64,000 nt of DNA from Mucilaginibacter cryoferens (GTDB lineage: Bacteria; Bacteroidota; Bacteroidia; Sphingobacteriales; Sphingobacteriaceae). Numbering within the stretch: the stretch's first letter is position 1; each line of letters starts with the position of its first letter. The position numbers and the translations under genes are program-made. The stretch spans positions 124,001 through 188,000 of the forward strand of contig NZ_JACHCR010000008.1 in the NCBI RefSeq assembly GCF_014205845.1, written 5' to 3'. The notes beneath the pieces were generated by a model, which saw only the letters and a list, made by a program, of their open reading frames with translations, was not told the DNA's origin and did no database searches. This document shows positions 1 through 7,646 of the stretch, piece by piece.

Positions 1-600
1 TCAAAGGCAGAACGCACCCGCCGGTTTATTTTGGAAACTACGGCTCCTATTTTTAATAAGAAAGGTTATGCAGGTACTTCGCTATCAGATTTAACCGAGG
101 CTACCGGCCTTACCAAGGGAAGCATTTATGGTAACTTTGCCAATAAAGAGGAAGTAGCGGCTGCGGCTTTCGATTATAATTCGGGTATGATCAGGAAACA
201 GATCCAGGATAGGGTTCAAAAGGCCATTACCTATTATGATAAGTTGCTGGTATATGCCCAGGTATATCACAGTTTTACCCGTACAGCCACTTTTCCGGCG
301 GGTGGTTGCCCTATATTAAATACCGCTGTTGATGCCGATGATACCAATCCTTTGTTAAAGGAGAAAGCCGCTCACGCTGTTTTACGTTGGAAAAAATCAA
401 TAGAAAACCTTATACAATCCGGAATTGAAGCGGGAGAATTTAGGGCCGATGTGGATATAAACGGTACAGCTCTTTCTATGATAGCCCTCATTGAAGGCGG
501 TATTATGATAGCCAAGGTAACCAACACACCAGCTAATCTTGATGCGGTTTTAAAAACTGTTGATGCCCTGGTTACTGCGTTAAAGCCTGTACAGCAGTAA
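1..600 (+). CDS. TetR/AcrR-family transcriptional regulator, 5'-truncated by the window edge
   Basis: The frame is open from base 1, so the gene starts upstream; the TTG at 31 is an internal leucine codon, not a credible start. The visible 199 residues begin in helix 1 of a TetR DNA-binding domain, and the helix-turn-helix is clear (LSDLTEATGLTKGSIYGNF, then NKEE). The rest is an all-helical ligand-binding domain with a GGCPILN stretch common in TetR proteins of this type. Such proteins are dimeric repressors released by a small ligand. The ligand and targets cannot be told from the sequence; the response regulator and fatty acid hydroxylase downstream are only candidates. Confidence 0.85.
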   Translation, partial: SKAERTRRFILETTAPIFNKKGYAGTSLSDLTEATGLTKGSIYGNFANKEEVAAAAFDYNSGMIRKQIQDRVQKAITYYDKLLVYAQVYHSFTRTATFPAGGCPILNTAVDADDTNPLLKEKAAHAVLRWKKSIENLIQSGIEAGEFRADVDINGTALSMIALIEGGIMIAKVTNTPANLDAVLKTVDALVTALKPVQQ

Positions 601-683
601 CTCAAATATTACAATAGGATGTTGTGAAGGTTGAAAACAAATGATCGTTGCGGTACGTTAGGAAGGGTACCAATTATATAAAA

Positions 684-1073
684 ATGTCTAGAAAGATCTT
701 GATACTCGACGATAGCGAAGATATCCTTGAGGTGATGAAAGAGGTGCTCGAAATGGCGGGTTATGAGGTTAAAACTTTAAACTATACCGATGATATCTGT
801 AAGTCGGTTATGACGTTTAACGCCGATTTGGTGATCCTGGATTATATTCTTTTCGGTATAAATGGCGGCGAGCTTTGCCATATACTCAAAACAAGCGCGG
901 TTACAGCCCATATACCGGTAATTATGGTTTCGGCGTATCCTCGTGTGCTCGAATCATTGGGCAGTTATGGTTCAGATGCTTTTGTAGCCAAGCCTTTTAA
1001 TCTTACCGATATTGTTGATACGGTAAAGGAATGCTTTTTAAAAGCAGGCGATATTGAACATGCCGATTATTAG
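684..1073 (+). CDS. Single-domain response regulator (CheY-like receiver)
   Basis: The 129-residue protein is one receiver domain with all key residues: acidic pair D9/D10, phosphoacceptor D53 (VILDYIL), switch Ser in MVSAYP and K103 in the AKPF motif. There is no output domain, so it probably acts by protein contact or as a phosphate shuttle. I chose ATG 684 over the in-frame upstream start at 648 because receivers normally begin a few residues before the first beta strand (KILILDD). No kinase is adjacent; the window holds several kinases without partners, any of which could be its donor (inference). Confidence 0.85.
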   Translation: MSRKILILDDSEDILEVMKEVLEMAGYEVKTLNYTDDICKSVMTFNADLVILDYILFGINGGELCHILKTSAVTAHIPVIMVSAYPRVLESLGSYGSDAFVAKPFNLTDIVDTVKECFLKAGDIEHADY

Positions 1074-1245
1074 GCATTTTTTAATCAGTGCCGGAAAGCT
1101 TACATGCCCCGTTGTTTATTAACATTGTTACATGGATGTAGTCATTTAATCCATTGATTTATATGTTTTAATTTTATAATATTGTAATGTATATACAATA
1201 GCACATTTGTTGTTGTAAACATATAGCAATTATAAAATTTAAGCG

Positions 1246-2280
1246 ATGGAGTTTTTTAATACCGTACTTAACCTTTTTAAAGGTTTTTTTGGCTGGGGTA
1301 GCTGGGTGAGTTTAACAGATATCATCAAAACCGGCGATTATAGCAAGCTGCTTACTTATCAGGGTTTCCAGGCAATGCTGTTTCCAATTTTGCCTTTTTT
1401 ACTGTTGCTGGAAATTATTCGCGGGGCTTTTTATAAGCGTTTTAAGGTTATCAATTATAAACTGTCGTTTTTCTCCTTCGTTTTTAATTCTTTTATCGGC
1501 AGGTATATCTCTATAGCCATGGTGGTATTGTGCATTGGTTTGTTTGAGAAGCATGCCTTTTTTAAAACCACATTTACCTGGTACTGGTTTATTTATGGCT
1601 ATATAGTTTGGGAGTTTTCTCACTTTTTGTACCATTACTTTGGTCACAAAGTAAGGCTGTTCTGGTGCCTGCACTCTACCCACCACGCGCCAGAGAGTAT
1701 GAATCTGGCCATTAGCAACGCACATTTCTTTTTGGAAGCGCCTTATGCCGATTTTATCCGCACTACGGTTTGTATTTTATTAGGTGTTAGTCCGCTGATG
1801 CTGGGTGTAATTATGTTTATAGATGGCTTTTGGGGCACGTTTATCCATATTGGCGAAAACGTGATGAAAGATGCCCGGCTTGGCTTTTTAAATAATATTA
1901 TCCTTACCCCCTCGCACCATCGGGTGCACCATGCCCGTAATATAAAGTATATGGATACCAATTTTTGTAACCTGTTGCCCATTTGGGACAGGGTATTTGG
2001 TACTTACCAAAACGAAGAGCAAGAAATTGAGATTGAATATGGTATTAGCAGGCCGATGATCAAAAATAGTTTCCTTGATGCTTATTTTGGTGAAATTGTA
2101 GCCCTATCAAAAGATGTATACAAAGCGCCCGGTATTAAAAATAAACTACTGTATATTGTAATGCCACCGGGCTGGAGCCATACCGGCGACCACAAAATGA
2201 CTACCGTAGTAAAGCGGAAGTATTTTGAGGATTTAGAGAAGCAGAAAAATGAAGTGGCGAAGGATAGCGTATTGATGTAA
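1246..2280 (+). CDS. Fatty acid hydroxylase / sterol desaturase family membrane protein
   Basis: This 344-residue integral membrane protein has hydrophobic segments over about residues 40-120 and 165-205. The three histidine clusters of the fatty acid hydroxylase superfamily are present: HFLYH (126-130), HSTHH (143-147) and HHRVHH (224-229), which bind a di-iron centre. Family members hydroxylate or desaturate lipid chains or sterol-like molecules at the membrane. The substrate is not predictable here. It has 170 bp of its own upstream DNA and converges on the lut operon, separated by a hairpin terminator. Confidence 0.88.
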   Translation: MEFFNTVLNLFKGFFGWGSWVSLTDIIKTGDYSKLLTYQGFQAMLFPILPFLLLLEIIRGAFYKRFKVINYKLSFFSFVFNSFIGRYISIAMVVLCIGLFEKHAFFKTTFTWYWFIYGYIVWEFSHFLYHYFGHKVRLFWCLHSTHHAPESMNLAISNAHFFLEAPYADFIRTTVCILLGVSPLMLGVIMFIDGFWGTFIHIGENVMKDARLGFLNNIILTPSHHRVHHARNIKYMDTNFCNLLPIWDRVFGTYQNEEQEIEIEYGISRPMIKNSFLDAYFGEIVALSKDVYKAPGIKNKLLYIVMPPGWSHTGDHKMTTVVKRKYFEDLEKQKNEVAKDSVLM

Positions 2281-2320
2281 AAAGGATTAACGTAGATAAT
2301 ACAAAGGCTTTTTACATCCA

Positions 2321-2353
2321 AAAAAAAGCCTGCTGCCAATCAAACAGCAGGCT
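2321..2353 (-). terminator. Intrinsic terminator of the lutABC operon
   Basis: A perfect 9-bp stem (AGCCTGCTG / CAGCAGGCT, loop 9 nt) is followed on the minus strand by an uninterrupted T-run, the classic intrinsic-terminator layout. It lies about 30 bp beyond the lutC stop. On the plus strand the tail is AT-rich but not a T-run, so it may only weakly stop the converging hydroxylase transcript. Confidence 0.85.
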
Positions 2354-2381
2354 AATTAAAAATATATAAACCAAATAAAGG

Positions 2382-2978
2382 CTAAGGAAGTATAAACACC
2401 GAAAGGCTTCTTGGCCCGTGTGCTCCTATAACAAGCGATTGCTCAATATCGGCAGTTTTTGAGGGGCCGGAGATAAAGGCGCCGTAGCCATAGCTTGCAC
2501 TGCCAATAGTTTGGTAAGCTTGCGCCATGGTAGGTACCAATTGTGTTTTATGGATAACCACAGCAAGGTGTTGGGCAATAAAGGGGAGTACCCTTACTAC
2601 CATTTGCTCTTCGGTAAGCCAAAGCGCGCCGTTTTCTGCAACGCCAAGCGCTGATGGCAAAATGCAGAGTTCTACATTGGCAAAACTGTGCGATAGCTGG
2701 TGTCTTACATCTTCTACAAAAGTATAACCGGGTAATTCGCGGATACCCGAAATGATCTCTACACCGGCTTTAAATTCTTTTTGAAGGATGGTTTTGATGG
2801 CTTCATAGTCGGCCACCTCGTAAACAAAGCTTCCGCCGGCACTGGCTACGGCAGTGTAAGGTACTACTAAATCATCATTTGAGGCTGTTAACGATGCCAA
2901 TATCTCCAGATCGGGCAATTCGGCATGGCTAAATTGATTGGCTTTTACAGCCGCTAATATTTTTTCCCTGCTGCTCAT
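2382..2978 (-). CDS. lutC: LUD-domain lactate utilization protein LutC
   Basis: LutC is the LUD-domain subunit of the LutABC complex, which oxidises L-lactate to pyruvate. The 198-residue product starts MSSREKILAAVK and carries the LUD core (GVAENGALWLTEEQ, ISGPSKTADIEQSLVIGAHGPRSL). A longer in-frame reading to 3059 exists, but ATG 2978 overlaps the lutB stop as ATGA, a classic translational-coupling arrangement, and gives the family's usual length and N-terminus. It is the last gene of the minus-strand lutABC operon, followed by a strong terminator. Confidence 0.9.
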   Translation of the reverse strand: MSSREKILAAVKANQFSHAELPDLEILASLTASNDDLVVPYTAVASAGGSFVYEVADYEAIKTILQKEFKAGVEIISGIRELPGYTFVEDVRHQLSHSFANVELCILPSALGVAENGALWLTEEQMVVRVLPFIAQHLAVVIHKTQLVPTMAQAYQTIGSASYGYGAFISGPSKTADIEQSLVIGAHGPRSLSVFILP

Positions 2979-4366
2979 TTCTTGTTTTCCTTTCTTTTGG
3001 CATACCATTCGCCAAATGATTGTTCGGGGGCTTTTGGCATTTCGCGGTGTTTGTACCATGGGTTGGCACCATTATTTACGGCGAAAGGTGCATGCTTAAA
3101 AGTCCACCTGCCCATTTTGCCGGCGGCCCGGTATAGGGTAGGAGAGGCCAGCGTAAAGGCCATTCCTTTCATGGCTATTGTTTTTGCTTTGGGAGTGTAG
3201 CCGGCTTTAACAATTACCTGCCGCCACTTATATAACTGGTCGTGGATGTCAATTTTAACGGGGCAAACGTTAGAGCACGATCCGCATAGGGTAGAGGCAA
3301 AGGGCAGGTCGGCATATTTCTCCATATCCAGGTTGGGGGCCAGTATACTGCCAATTGGCCCGGCAACCGCGGTATGGTAACTGTGGCCGCCGCTTTTACG
3401 GTAAACCGGGCAGGTGTTCATACAAGCACCACAGCGGATACATTTTAAGGAGTTGCGGAAATCTTCCCGTCCTAATTGAATGCTGCGGCCGTTATCTACA
3501 ATAATAATATGAATTTCTTTACCATCCTGCGGTTTGCTAAAATGGCTGGAGTATGTAGTAATCGGCTGGCCTGTAGCGCTGCGGGTAAGCAGGCGTAAAA
3601 ATACACCCAGATGTTTTCTTTCGGGGATTATCTTCTCCATACCCATGCTGGCAATATGGATATCGGCCAGGTGTGCGCCCATATCGGCATTACCCTCGTT
3701 GGTACATATCACTATTTCGCCGGTTTGGGCAATAGCGAAGTTTACGCCGGTAAGGGCCGCGCGGCGGGTTAAAAATATTTCCCGTAGGTGCTGGCGCGCT
3801 GTTTCTGTTAGTATTTTGGGGTCAGACTCGCCTTTGGCCGAGCCTAAATGCTCGTGAAAAATATCGCCGATCTCTTCCTTCTTTTTATGAATGCAAGGCA
3901 GTACAATATGGCTTGGCGGTTCGCCTGCTAATTGTACTATACGTTCGCCAAGGTCAGAGTCTATCACATCAATCCCTCGTTGGGCCAAAAACTCGTTAAG
4001 GTGGCACTCTTCGGTAAGCATCGATTTACTTTTCACCATGCGGTTGATGCCCCGCTCGCTTAGTAATTGATGAACTATGTGGTTGTGCTCTTCGGCGTTG
4101 GCAGCCCAATGTACAATAACCCCATTTTTAATGGCGTTGGCCTCAAATTGTTCGAGGTAGCTGCTCAGGTTTGATAGTACGTTGTTTTTTATCTGCGATG
4201 CTGTTTCGCGCAGCAACTCCCATTCGGGTAGTTTATGCGCGGCTATATCGCGTTTGGCGCGTACCCACCACAGGGTTTCGTCGTGCCAGTTAACCCGGGG
4301 TTCGTCGCGGTTAAATATGGCAGCTAATTGCGGATGATCTTTGGTGGTGGTGGTGGTGCTGCTCAT
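2975..4366 (-). CDS. lutB: Iron-sulfur LUD protein LutB
   Basis: LutB is the central electron-transfer subunit of the lactate-oxidising LutABC complex. In 463 residues it has an N-terminal LUD domain (about 60-290) and ferredoxin-like Cys clusters: C309-x2-C312-x2-C315-x3-C319-P and C361-x2-C364-x3-C368-P. The C-terminal region (about 390-463) matches the usual tail of the family. Its ATG overlaps the lutA stop by one base (TGATG) and its own stop overlaps the lutC start, so the three genes are translationally coupled. No lactate permease lies nearby. Confidence 0.93.
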   Translation of the reverse strand: MSSTTTTTKDHPQLAAIFNRDEPRVNWHDETLWWVRAKRDIAAHKLPEWELLRETASQIKNNVLSNLSSYLEQFEANAIKNGVIVHWAANAEEHNHIVHQLLSERGINRMVKSKSMLTEECHLNEFLAQRGIDVIDSDLGERIVQLAGEPPSHIVLPCIHKKKEEIGDIFHEHLGSAKGESDPKILTETARQHLREIFLTRRAALTGVNFAIAQTGEIVICTNEGNADMGAHLADIHIASMGMEKIIPERKHLGVFLRLLTRSATGQPITTYSSHFSKPQDGKEIHIIIVDNGRSIQLGREDFRNSLKCIRCGACMNTCPVYRKSGGHSYHTAVAGPIGSILAPNLDMEKYADLPFASTLCGSCSNVCPVKIDIHDQLYKWRQVIVKAGYTPKAKTIAMKGMAFTLASPTLYRAAGKMGRWTFKHAPFAVNNGANPWYKHREMPKAPEQSFGEWYAKRKENKK

Positions 4367-5103
4367 CAGATGCTGTGGTTTAAAATTTCGGCAATATGTA
4401 TTACTTTAACATCACTGGTTTCGCGGCGCAAAATGCCCTCTAAATGCATCAGGCAGCTGAGGTCGGCAGAGGTGATGTACTGCGCGCCATGCGCTATATG
4501 ATCGTTCACCCTGTCTTTCCCCATTTTAGATGATACGGCCTCTTCTACTACGCAAAAAGTGCCCCCAAAGCCACAGCAGTCGTCTGCCCGGCTTAGCGGC
4601 ACCAGTTCCAGCCCTTTAACCATGCTAAGCAATTGCGTGGGTTTGCTAAAAGGAGGGGCTACCAGCTCGGTCATTTGCGCAATGTGCAAACCACGCAGCC
4701 CGTGGCAGCTTTGGTGCATACCTACTTTGTATGGAAAGCTGGCTTCAAGGGTTTTTACCTGTAAAATATCCACCAAAAATTCGGTAAGCTCAAAAACGCG
4801 TTTGCGAATTTCAGTTGCCAGGCCCTCATTTTCATTCGAATGCAGATGTTCTTTTATATGCAGGGTGCAGCTGCCGGATGGGCATACAATATAATCGAAC
4901 CCCGAAAAGTTATCGATAAACAAATTATTGCAACCACCTGTAAGGTGCTCATAGCCGCTATTGGCCATAGGCTGCCCGCAGCAAGTTTGGTTTTTGGGAT
5001 AATGAACTTCGCAGCCCAGCTTCTCCAGTAACTCCAGCGTGGCTATGGCCGCCTTGGGGTAAAACTGATCTACGTAGCAGGGAACAAATAAAGCTACCTT
5101 CAT
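4366..5103 (-). CDS. lutA: CCG-domain Fe-S oxidoreductase LutA
   Basis: LutA (245 residues) belongs to the heterodisulfide reductase subunit B-like/GlcF CCG-domain family. Two CCG modules are visible: CCG at 41-43 with the later CPSGSC, and CCG at 176-178 with the earlier HQSCHG. In characterised homologues it forms LutABC with the two LUD proteins and oxidises L-lactate at the membrane. It is the first gene of the minus-strand operon. An imperfect inverted repeat 55-95 bp upstream is the best candidate control site. Confidence 0.92.
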   Translation of the reverse strand: MKVALFVPCYVDQFYPKAAIATLELLEKLGCEVHYPKNQTCCGQPMANSGYEHLTGGCNNLFIDNFSGFDYIVCPSGSCTLHIKEHLHSNENEGLATEIRKRVFELTEFLVDILQVKTLEASFPYKVGMHQSCHGLRGLHIAQMTELVAPPFSKPTQLLSMVKGLELVPLSRADDCCGFGGTFCVVEEAVSSKMGKDRVNDHIAHGAQYITSADLSCLMHLEGILRRETSDVKVIHIAEILNHSI

Positions 5104-5156
5104 TTTTTGTTTGTGTTTACTTTAATTGGTTAAAGCAATATTAACGCTTATGGGTT

Positions 5157-5198
5157 AAACAACTATCCCTGTGTATCTGCCAGGAAATAGGGTTGTTT
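5157..5198. promoter_or_regulatory. Imperfect inverted repeat upstream of lutA, possible operator
   Basis: AAACAAC at 5157 pairs with GTTGTTT ending at 5198, and CCTG (5168-5171) with CAGG (5181-5184) inside it. The dyad sits 54-95 bp before the lutA start, where a regulator could bind. No lut regulator gene is adjacent. The remaining upstream DNA, 5199-5442, shows no gene or clear signal. Confidence 0.3.
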
Positions 5199-5442
5199 GC
5201 TAAATATCGAAATTACGGATATAAGCGGTAACGGTTGTTCAGTTTTTTTTGCAAAAGTGTGCGGTAGATTGGCGAAAATGGATAGTGGAATAATCCGTTA
5301 AATAGAGGGAATTGAATAGTATGCCTCGAAGGGTTAGAACCTATTTTAATATGAACTTAGAAATCTTATACATTTTATCAGGGCATTTGGACGTATAGTG
5401 CTATTAAAGCATTTGCTGTCTTTTAGTACTTAATGGAACAGA

Positions 5443-5766
5443 TTAATCTTTGCCCTCAATAACAACACTTCCATCTGTTTTTATAAGTTTTACAATCATA
5501 GAATTTCTTTTTTTTATCAAAGAATCCCCAACTATGATCCGATTGTGATCAAAATCCCAATCATTATCAGATAGATAGTATTTAACTCCATGGATAAAAA
5601 CATAGGCATCTCCTTTTATTGTATATGAAACGCTATCAACCTTGCCTTTAAATTGATAACTGCGGTTTTTATTTTTAGCCTTAAAATAGAAATAAGATAG
5701 GGAAATAGACATACATATACAGGCTGATATGAAAAATAACGCAGTCCATTTTTTTAACGTGGTCAT
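5443..5766 (-). CDS. Small membrane-anchored protein of unknown function
   Basis: I do not recognise this 107-residue protein. It begins with a short basic segment and one hydrophobic helix (about residues 8-27), then KAKNKNR, the pattern of an N-terminal anchor with an extracytoplasmic tail. The tail is mixed alpha/beta with a VDSVSYTIKGDAYVFI stretch and resembles small domains common in Bacteroidota exported proteins. It stands alone on the minus strand between the lut operon and the riboswitch region. Base composition is more AT-rich than its neighbours. Confidence 0.6.
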   Translation of the reverse strand: MTTLKKWTALFFISACICMSISLSYFYFKAKNKNRSYQFKGKVDSVSYTIKGDAYVFIHGVKYYLSDNDWDFDHNRIIVGDSLIKKRNSMIVKLIKTDGSVVIEGKD

Positions 5767-6095
5767 ATTAAATATTTTTACGATTGGGCTAACAGAATTT
5801 ATTATCTATTTTTCATTGTGTACCTGTTCTTATTTAAAAATATAATCTACTTCGCATTTAACTTCAAAAGGAATTAAATAATAAATAAGTGCAGAGCTTG
5901 ATTATTTGTCAATCACTTAGTCTTTCCGATTATACGAAATAATTCTGTAATATTCCATAAGGTACATTTTGTTAATTTATATAGTTGGTTTATAATGTAT
6001 TGTGTATTTCTTTTAAATATTCTACTATTCCTATAGGAATTATATAAATAATGTTTTATGTTTGCACTGTCCAAAGAGACAATCGTTCTTTATTT
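5767..6095. other. AT-rich intergenic DNA, nothing identified
   Basis: This roughly 330-bp stretch between the small membrane protein and the riboswitch is strongly AT-rich and has no credible reading frame. It must contain the promoter for the riboswitch transcript, but I could not pick a clear TAnnTTTG box. Confidence 0.5.
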
Positions 6096-6206
6096 AACTT
6101 ATCAAGAAAGACTGAGGGAAAGGCCCAAAGACGTCTTAGCAACCTGTACATCCGCATAATGTAAAAGGTGCTAATTCCTGCTCCATTCAACGGAGAGAGA
6201 TAGTAT
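6096..6206 (+). ncRNA. SAM-I (S-box) riboswitch
   Basis: The conserved SAM-I core is present in order: TTATCAAGA at the end of P1; CTGAGGGAAAGGCCC; P2 closing AAGAC/GTCTT; TTAGCAACC; P3 TACAT/ATGTA; the invariant AAAAGGTGCTAATTCC; and P4 CTCC/GGAG. P1 closes with ACTTATC against GATAGT (one bulge). S-adenosylmethionine-binding aptamers of this class normally switch off methionine/cysteine genes. Here no protein gene follows on the plus strand; the next transcribed feature is tRNA-Cys, about 50 nt downstream. ACTTAT of the P1 5' strand can also pair with ATAAGT at 6232-6237, a possible alternative fold of an expression platform. Confidence 0.9.
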
Positions 6207-6256
6207 ACCATCTTCGCCCCCTGCCAATCTAATAAGTGATTTTATAGTTTTTTTTA

Positions 6257-6327
6257 AGTCGCGTGACCGAGAGGATAGGTGGGGGTCTGCAAAACCCTAA
6301 ACGGCAGTTCGAATCTGCCCGCGACAT
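6257..6327 (+). tRNA. tRNA-Cys (anticodon GCA)
   Basis: A cloverleaf can be folded: acceptor GTCGCG/CGCGAC, D-arm ACC/GGT, anticodon stem GGGGT/ACCCT with loop CTGCAAA giving anticodon GCA, a 4-nt variable region, and T-arm GGCAG/CTGCC around TTCGAAT. The discriminator base is probably T, as usual for Cys. The outermost acceptor pair is weak (A opposite A), so the ends are approximate. No CCA is encoded, as is common in Bacteroidota. The gene lies directly after a T8 run and about 50 nt after the SAM-I aptamer. Confidence 0.85.
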
Positions 6328-6375
6328 CAAAGTTTTTCCAAAACACATTTTTCTTAGCCTAATTTACAGCTATAA

Positions 6376-6490
6376 TGTTTGCTATGTACCAGGCAATCCC
6401 CTATTTAAAGGTCGAACCGGCAAGTTCGTTCTGTACAGTTGGGGATTGTTTTGTACATTGTAAATAACCTGTATAGCAAAGATTTTTTTA
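6376..6490 (+). ncRNA. Long structured hairpin with T-run 3' of tRNA-Cys
   Basis: Three nested helices can be drawn: TTTGCTAT/ATAGCAAA (8 bp, outer), GTAC/GTAC, and CAATCCCC/GGGGATTG (8 bp, inner), with a small CGAAC/GTTCG hairpin in the apical loop. The outer helix is followed at once by GATTTTTTT. It could be the terminator and 3' processing hairpin of the riboswitch-tRNA transcript, or a separate small RNA. I cannot match it to a known family. Confidence 0.45.
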
Positions 6491-6622
6491 CAAGTTTCCT
6501 CCCGATACCTTATGTATAATTAAGGTGGTTTATTGATTCGCCAATTACATTAAAAGCTGTCTGAATTTGATTTACTAATGCTTTTATAGTTCTAATGAAG
6601 CATATATCCGAGCGCCATTGTA

Positions 6623-6722
6623 ATAACCAGGACTAACCTGGAAAAAACAGTAATAACATGGTAAGAAAAGGGTACTCATTGCGAGTGACAACCAGGATTA
6701 ACCTGGAAAAAACGGGAATAAC
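6623..6722. repeat. Two direct copies of a 35-nt hairpin-forming repeat
   Basis: Copies at 6623-6657 and 6688-6722 differ at about five positions and start 65 bp apart. Each holds the dyad CCAGG-n5-CCTGG followed by AAAAAAC and ends AATAAC. The block lies between the tRNA region and the 3' end of the minus-strand transglutaminase gene. Its function is unknown; operator pair and small repetitive element are both possible. The remainder of 6491-6790 shows nothing else convincing apart from a weak hairpin near 6750. Confidence 0.6.
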
Positions 6723-6747
6723 GTAATTGCAAACGTTGGGGCTTATA

Positions 6748-6767
6748 AAGGCGCATCATATGCGTCT
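6748..6767 (-). terminator. Weak hairpin downstream of the transglutaminase gene
   Basis: On the minus strand GACGCAT-ATG-ATGCGCC forms a 7-bp stem with one mismatch, followed by TTTAT. It is placed about 25 bp after the transglutaminase stop and is the only terminator candidate for the Anbu-transglutaminase operon. Confidence 0.35.
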
Positions 6768-6790
6768 CCCGTCAGACAATCGGCAGCCTA

Positions 6791-7642
6791 CTATAAATAG
6801 GATAATCCATCGTATCCCCCATGGATATAATATACCGGCTGAAAATTATGTTCGTCGGGGGCAAGTTCGCAGCTAACCTGCATGGTTGTAAAGGTTACAT
6901 CGCCAAAAATGTTGGCTATGGCTGTATCGGCGGCATCGCGGCCGGTGGCAATTTTTATAAGGCCGTTAAGCGGTACCAGTTTGGTGGCATCAAACAGAAT
7001 CCATTTGCCGCCCAGGTAGGCCTCAAAACAAGCGTGAAAGTCGGCCGGGTTTAAGTGATAGGCATAGCCAGTAAAATAGCGTGCAGGTATGGTTAAGGCA
7101 CGGCAAAGGGCAATACCTAAGTGTGCAAAATCGCGGCAAACGCCAATTTGCTCGGTAACGGTATCAAAAGCCGAAGTTTGCGAATTACTGTACCCGCTTA
7201 AATATTGCACATTGTTGTGTATCCAATCTGTTAGGGTAACTACTTTCTCAAATGGATTGGTGATGTGCCCAAAAAGATTGTGTGCCAGGCGGTACAACTT
7301 ATCAGACTGGCAATATCTGCTGGGATTTAAATAGGGTAATACCGATGAGTCTAGTTGTGCTACCAGGGTTTCCTGCTGCTGCGCGTAATCTGTAAGTTGG
7401 TAGCTGTTATCAACCAATGCGTTATAGATAACTTTAATGGTGCCGGGTTGATAAACCTCAAAACGCATCAACCGGTTTTCGCCTTGTGCCGATATGATCT
7501 CCTCTACCCTAATGTAAGGATCAACCGTAAAATCTTCGTTTAATACTGTTTGGTTGGGTGTGCGTAAAGCATGTATGTTTAAAATCAATGTGCCCGGCGA
7601 CCGTACTACATATTCCATTTGGGTAAACACATTGAATTTCAT
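6791..7642 (-). CDS. Transglutaminase-like cysteine protease partner of Anbu
   Basis: The 283-residue protein has the bacterial transglutaminase-like fold: an N-terminal beta domain (about 1-100) and a core with the catalytic triad C169 (GVCRDFAH), H203 (FHACFEAY) and D218 (WILFDAT). There is no signal peptide, so it is cytoplasmic. It starts 4 bp after the Anbu stop, so the two are co-transcribed. In many bacteria Anbu is encoded with a transglutaminase of this type, an alpha-E protein and an ATP-grasp protein; only the first is present here. It may process or modify peptides with Anbu (inference). Confidence 0.88.
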   Translation of the reverse strand: MKFNVFTQMEYVVRSPGTLILNIHALRTPNQTVLNEDFTVDPYIRVEEIISAQGENRLMRFEVYQPGTIKVIYNALVDNSYQLTDYAQQQETLVAQLDSSVLPYLNPSRYCQSDKLYRLAHNLFGHITNPFEKVVTLTDWIHNNVQYLSGYSNSQTSAFDTVTEQIGVCRDFAHLGIALCRALTIPARYFTGYAYHLNPADFHACFEAYLGGKWILFDATKLVPLNGLIKIATGRDAADTAIANIFGDVTFTTMQVSCELAPDEHNFQPVYYIHGGYDGLSYL

Positions 7643-7646
7643 TTTA

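Noticed and set aside
6263..6463. 66-codon plus-strand frame after the riboswitch
   Set aside because: It begins inside the tRNA-Cys gene and runs through the structured hairpin; no protein-like pattern was seen.
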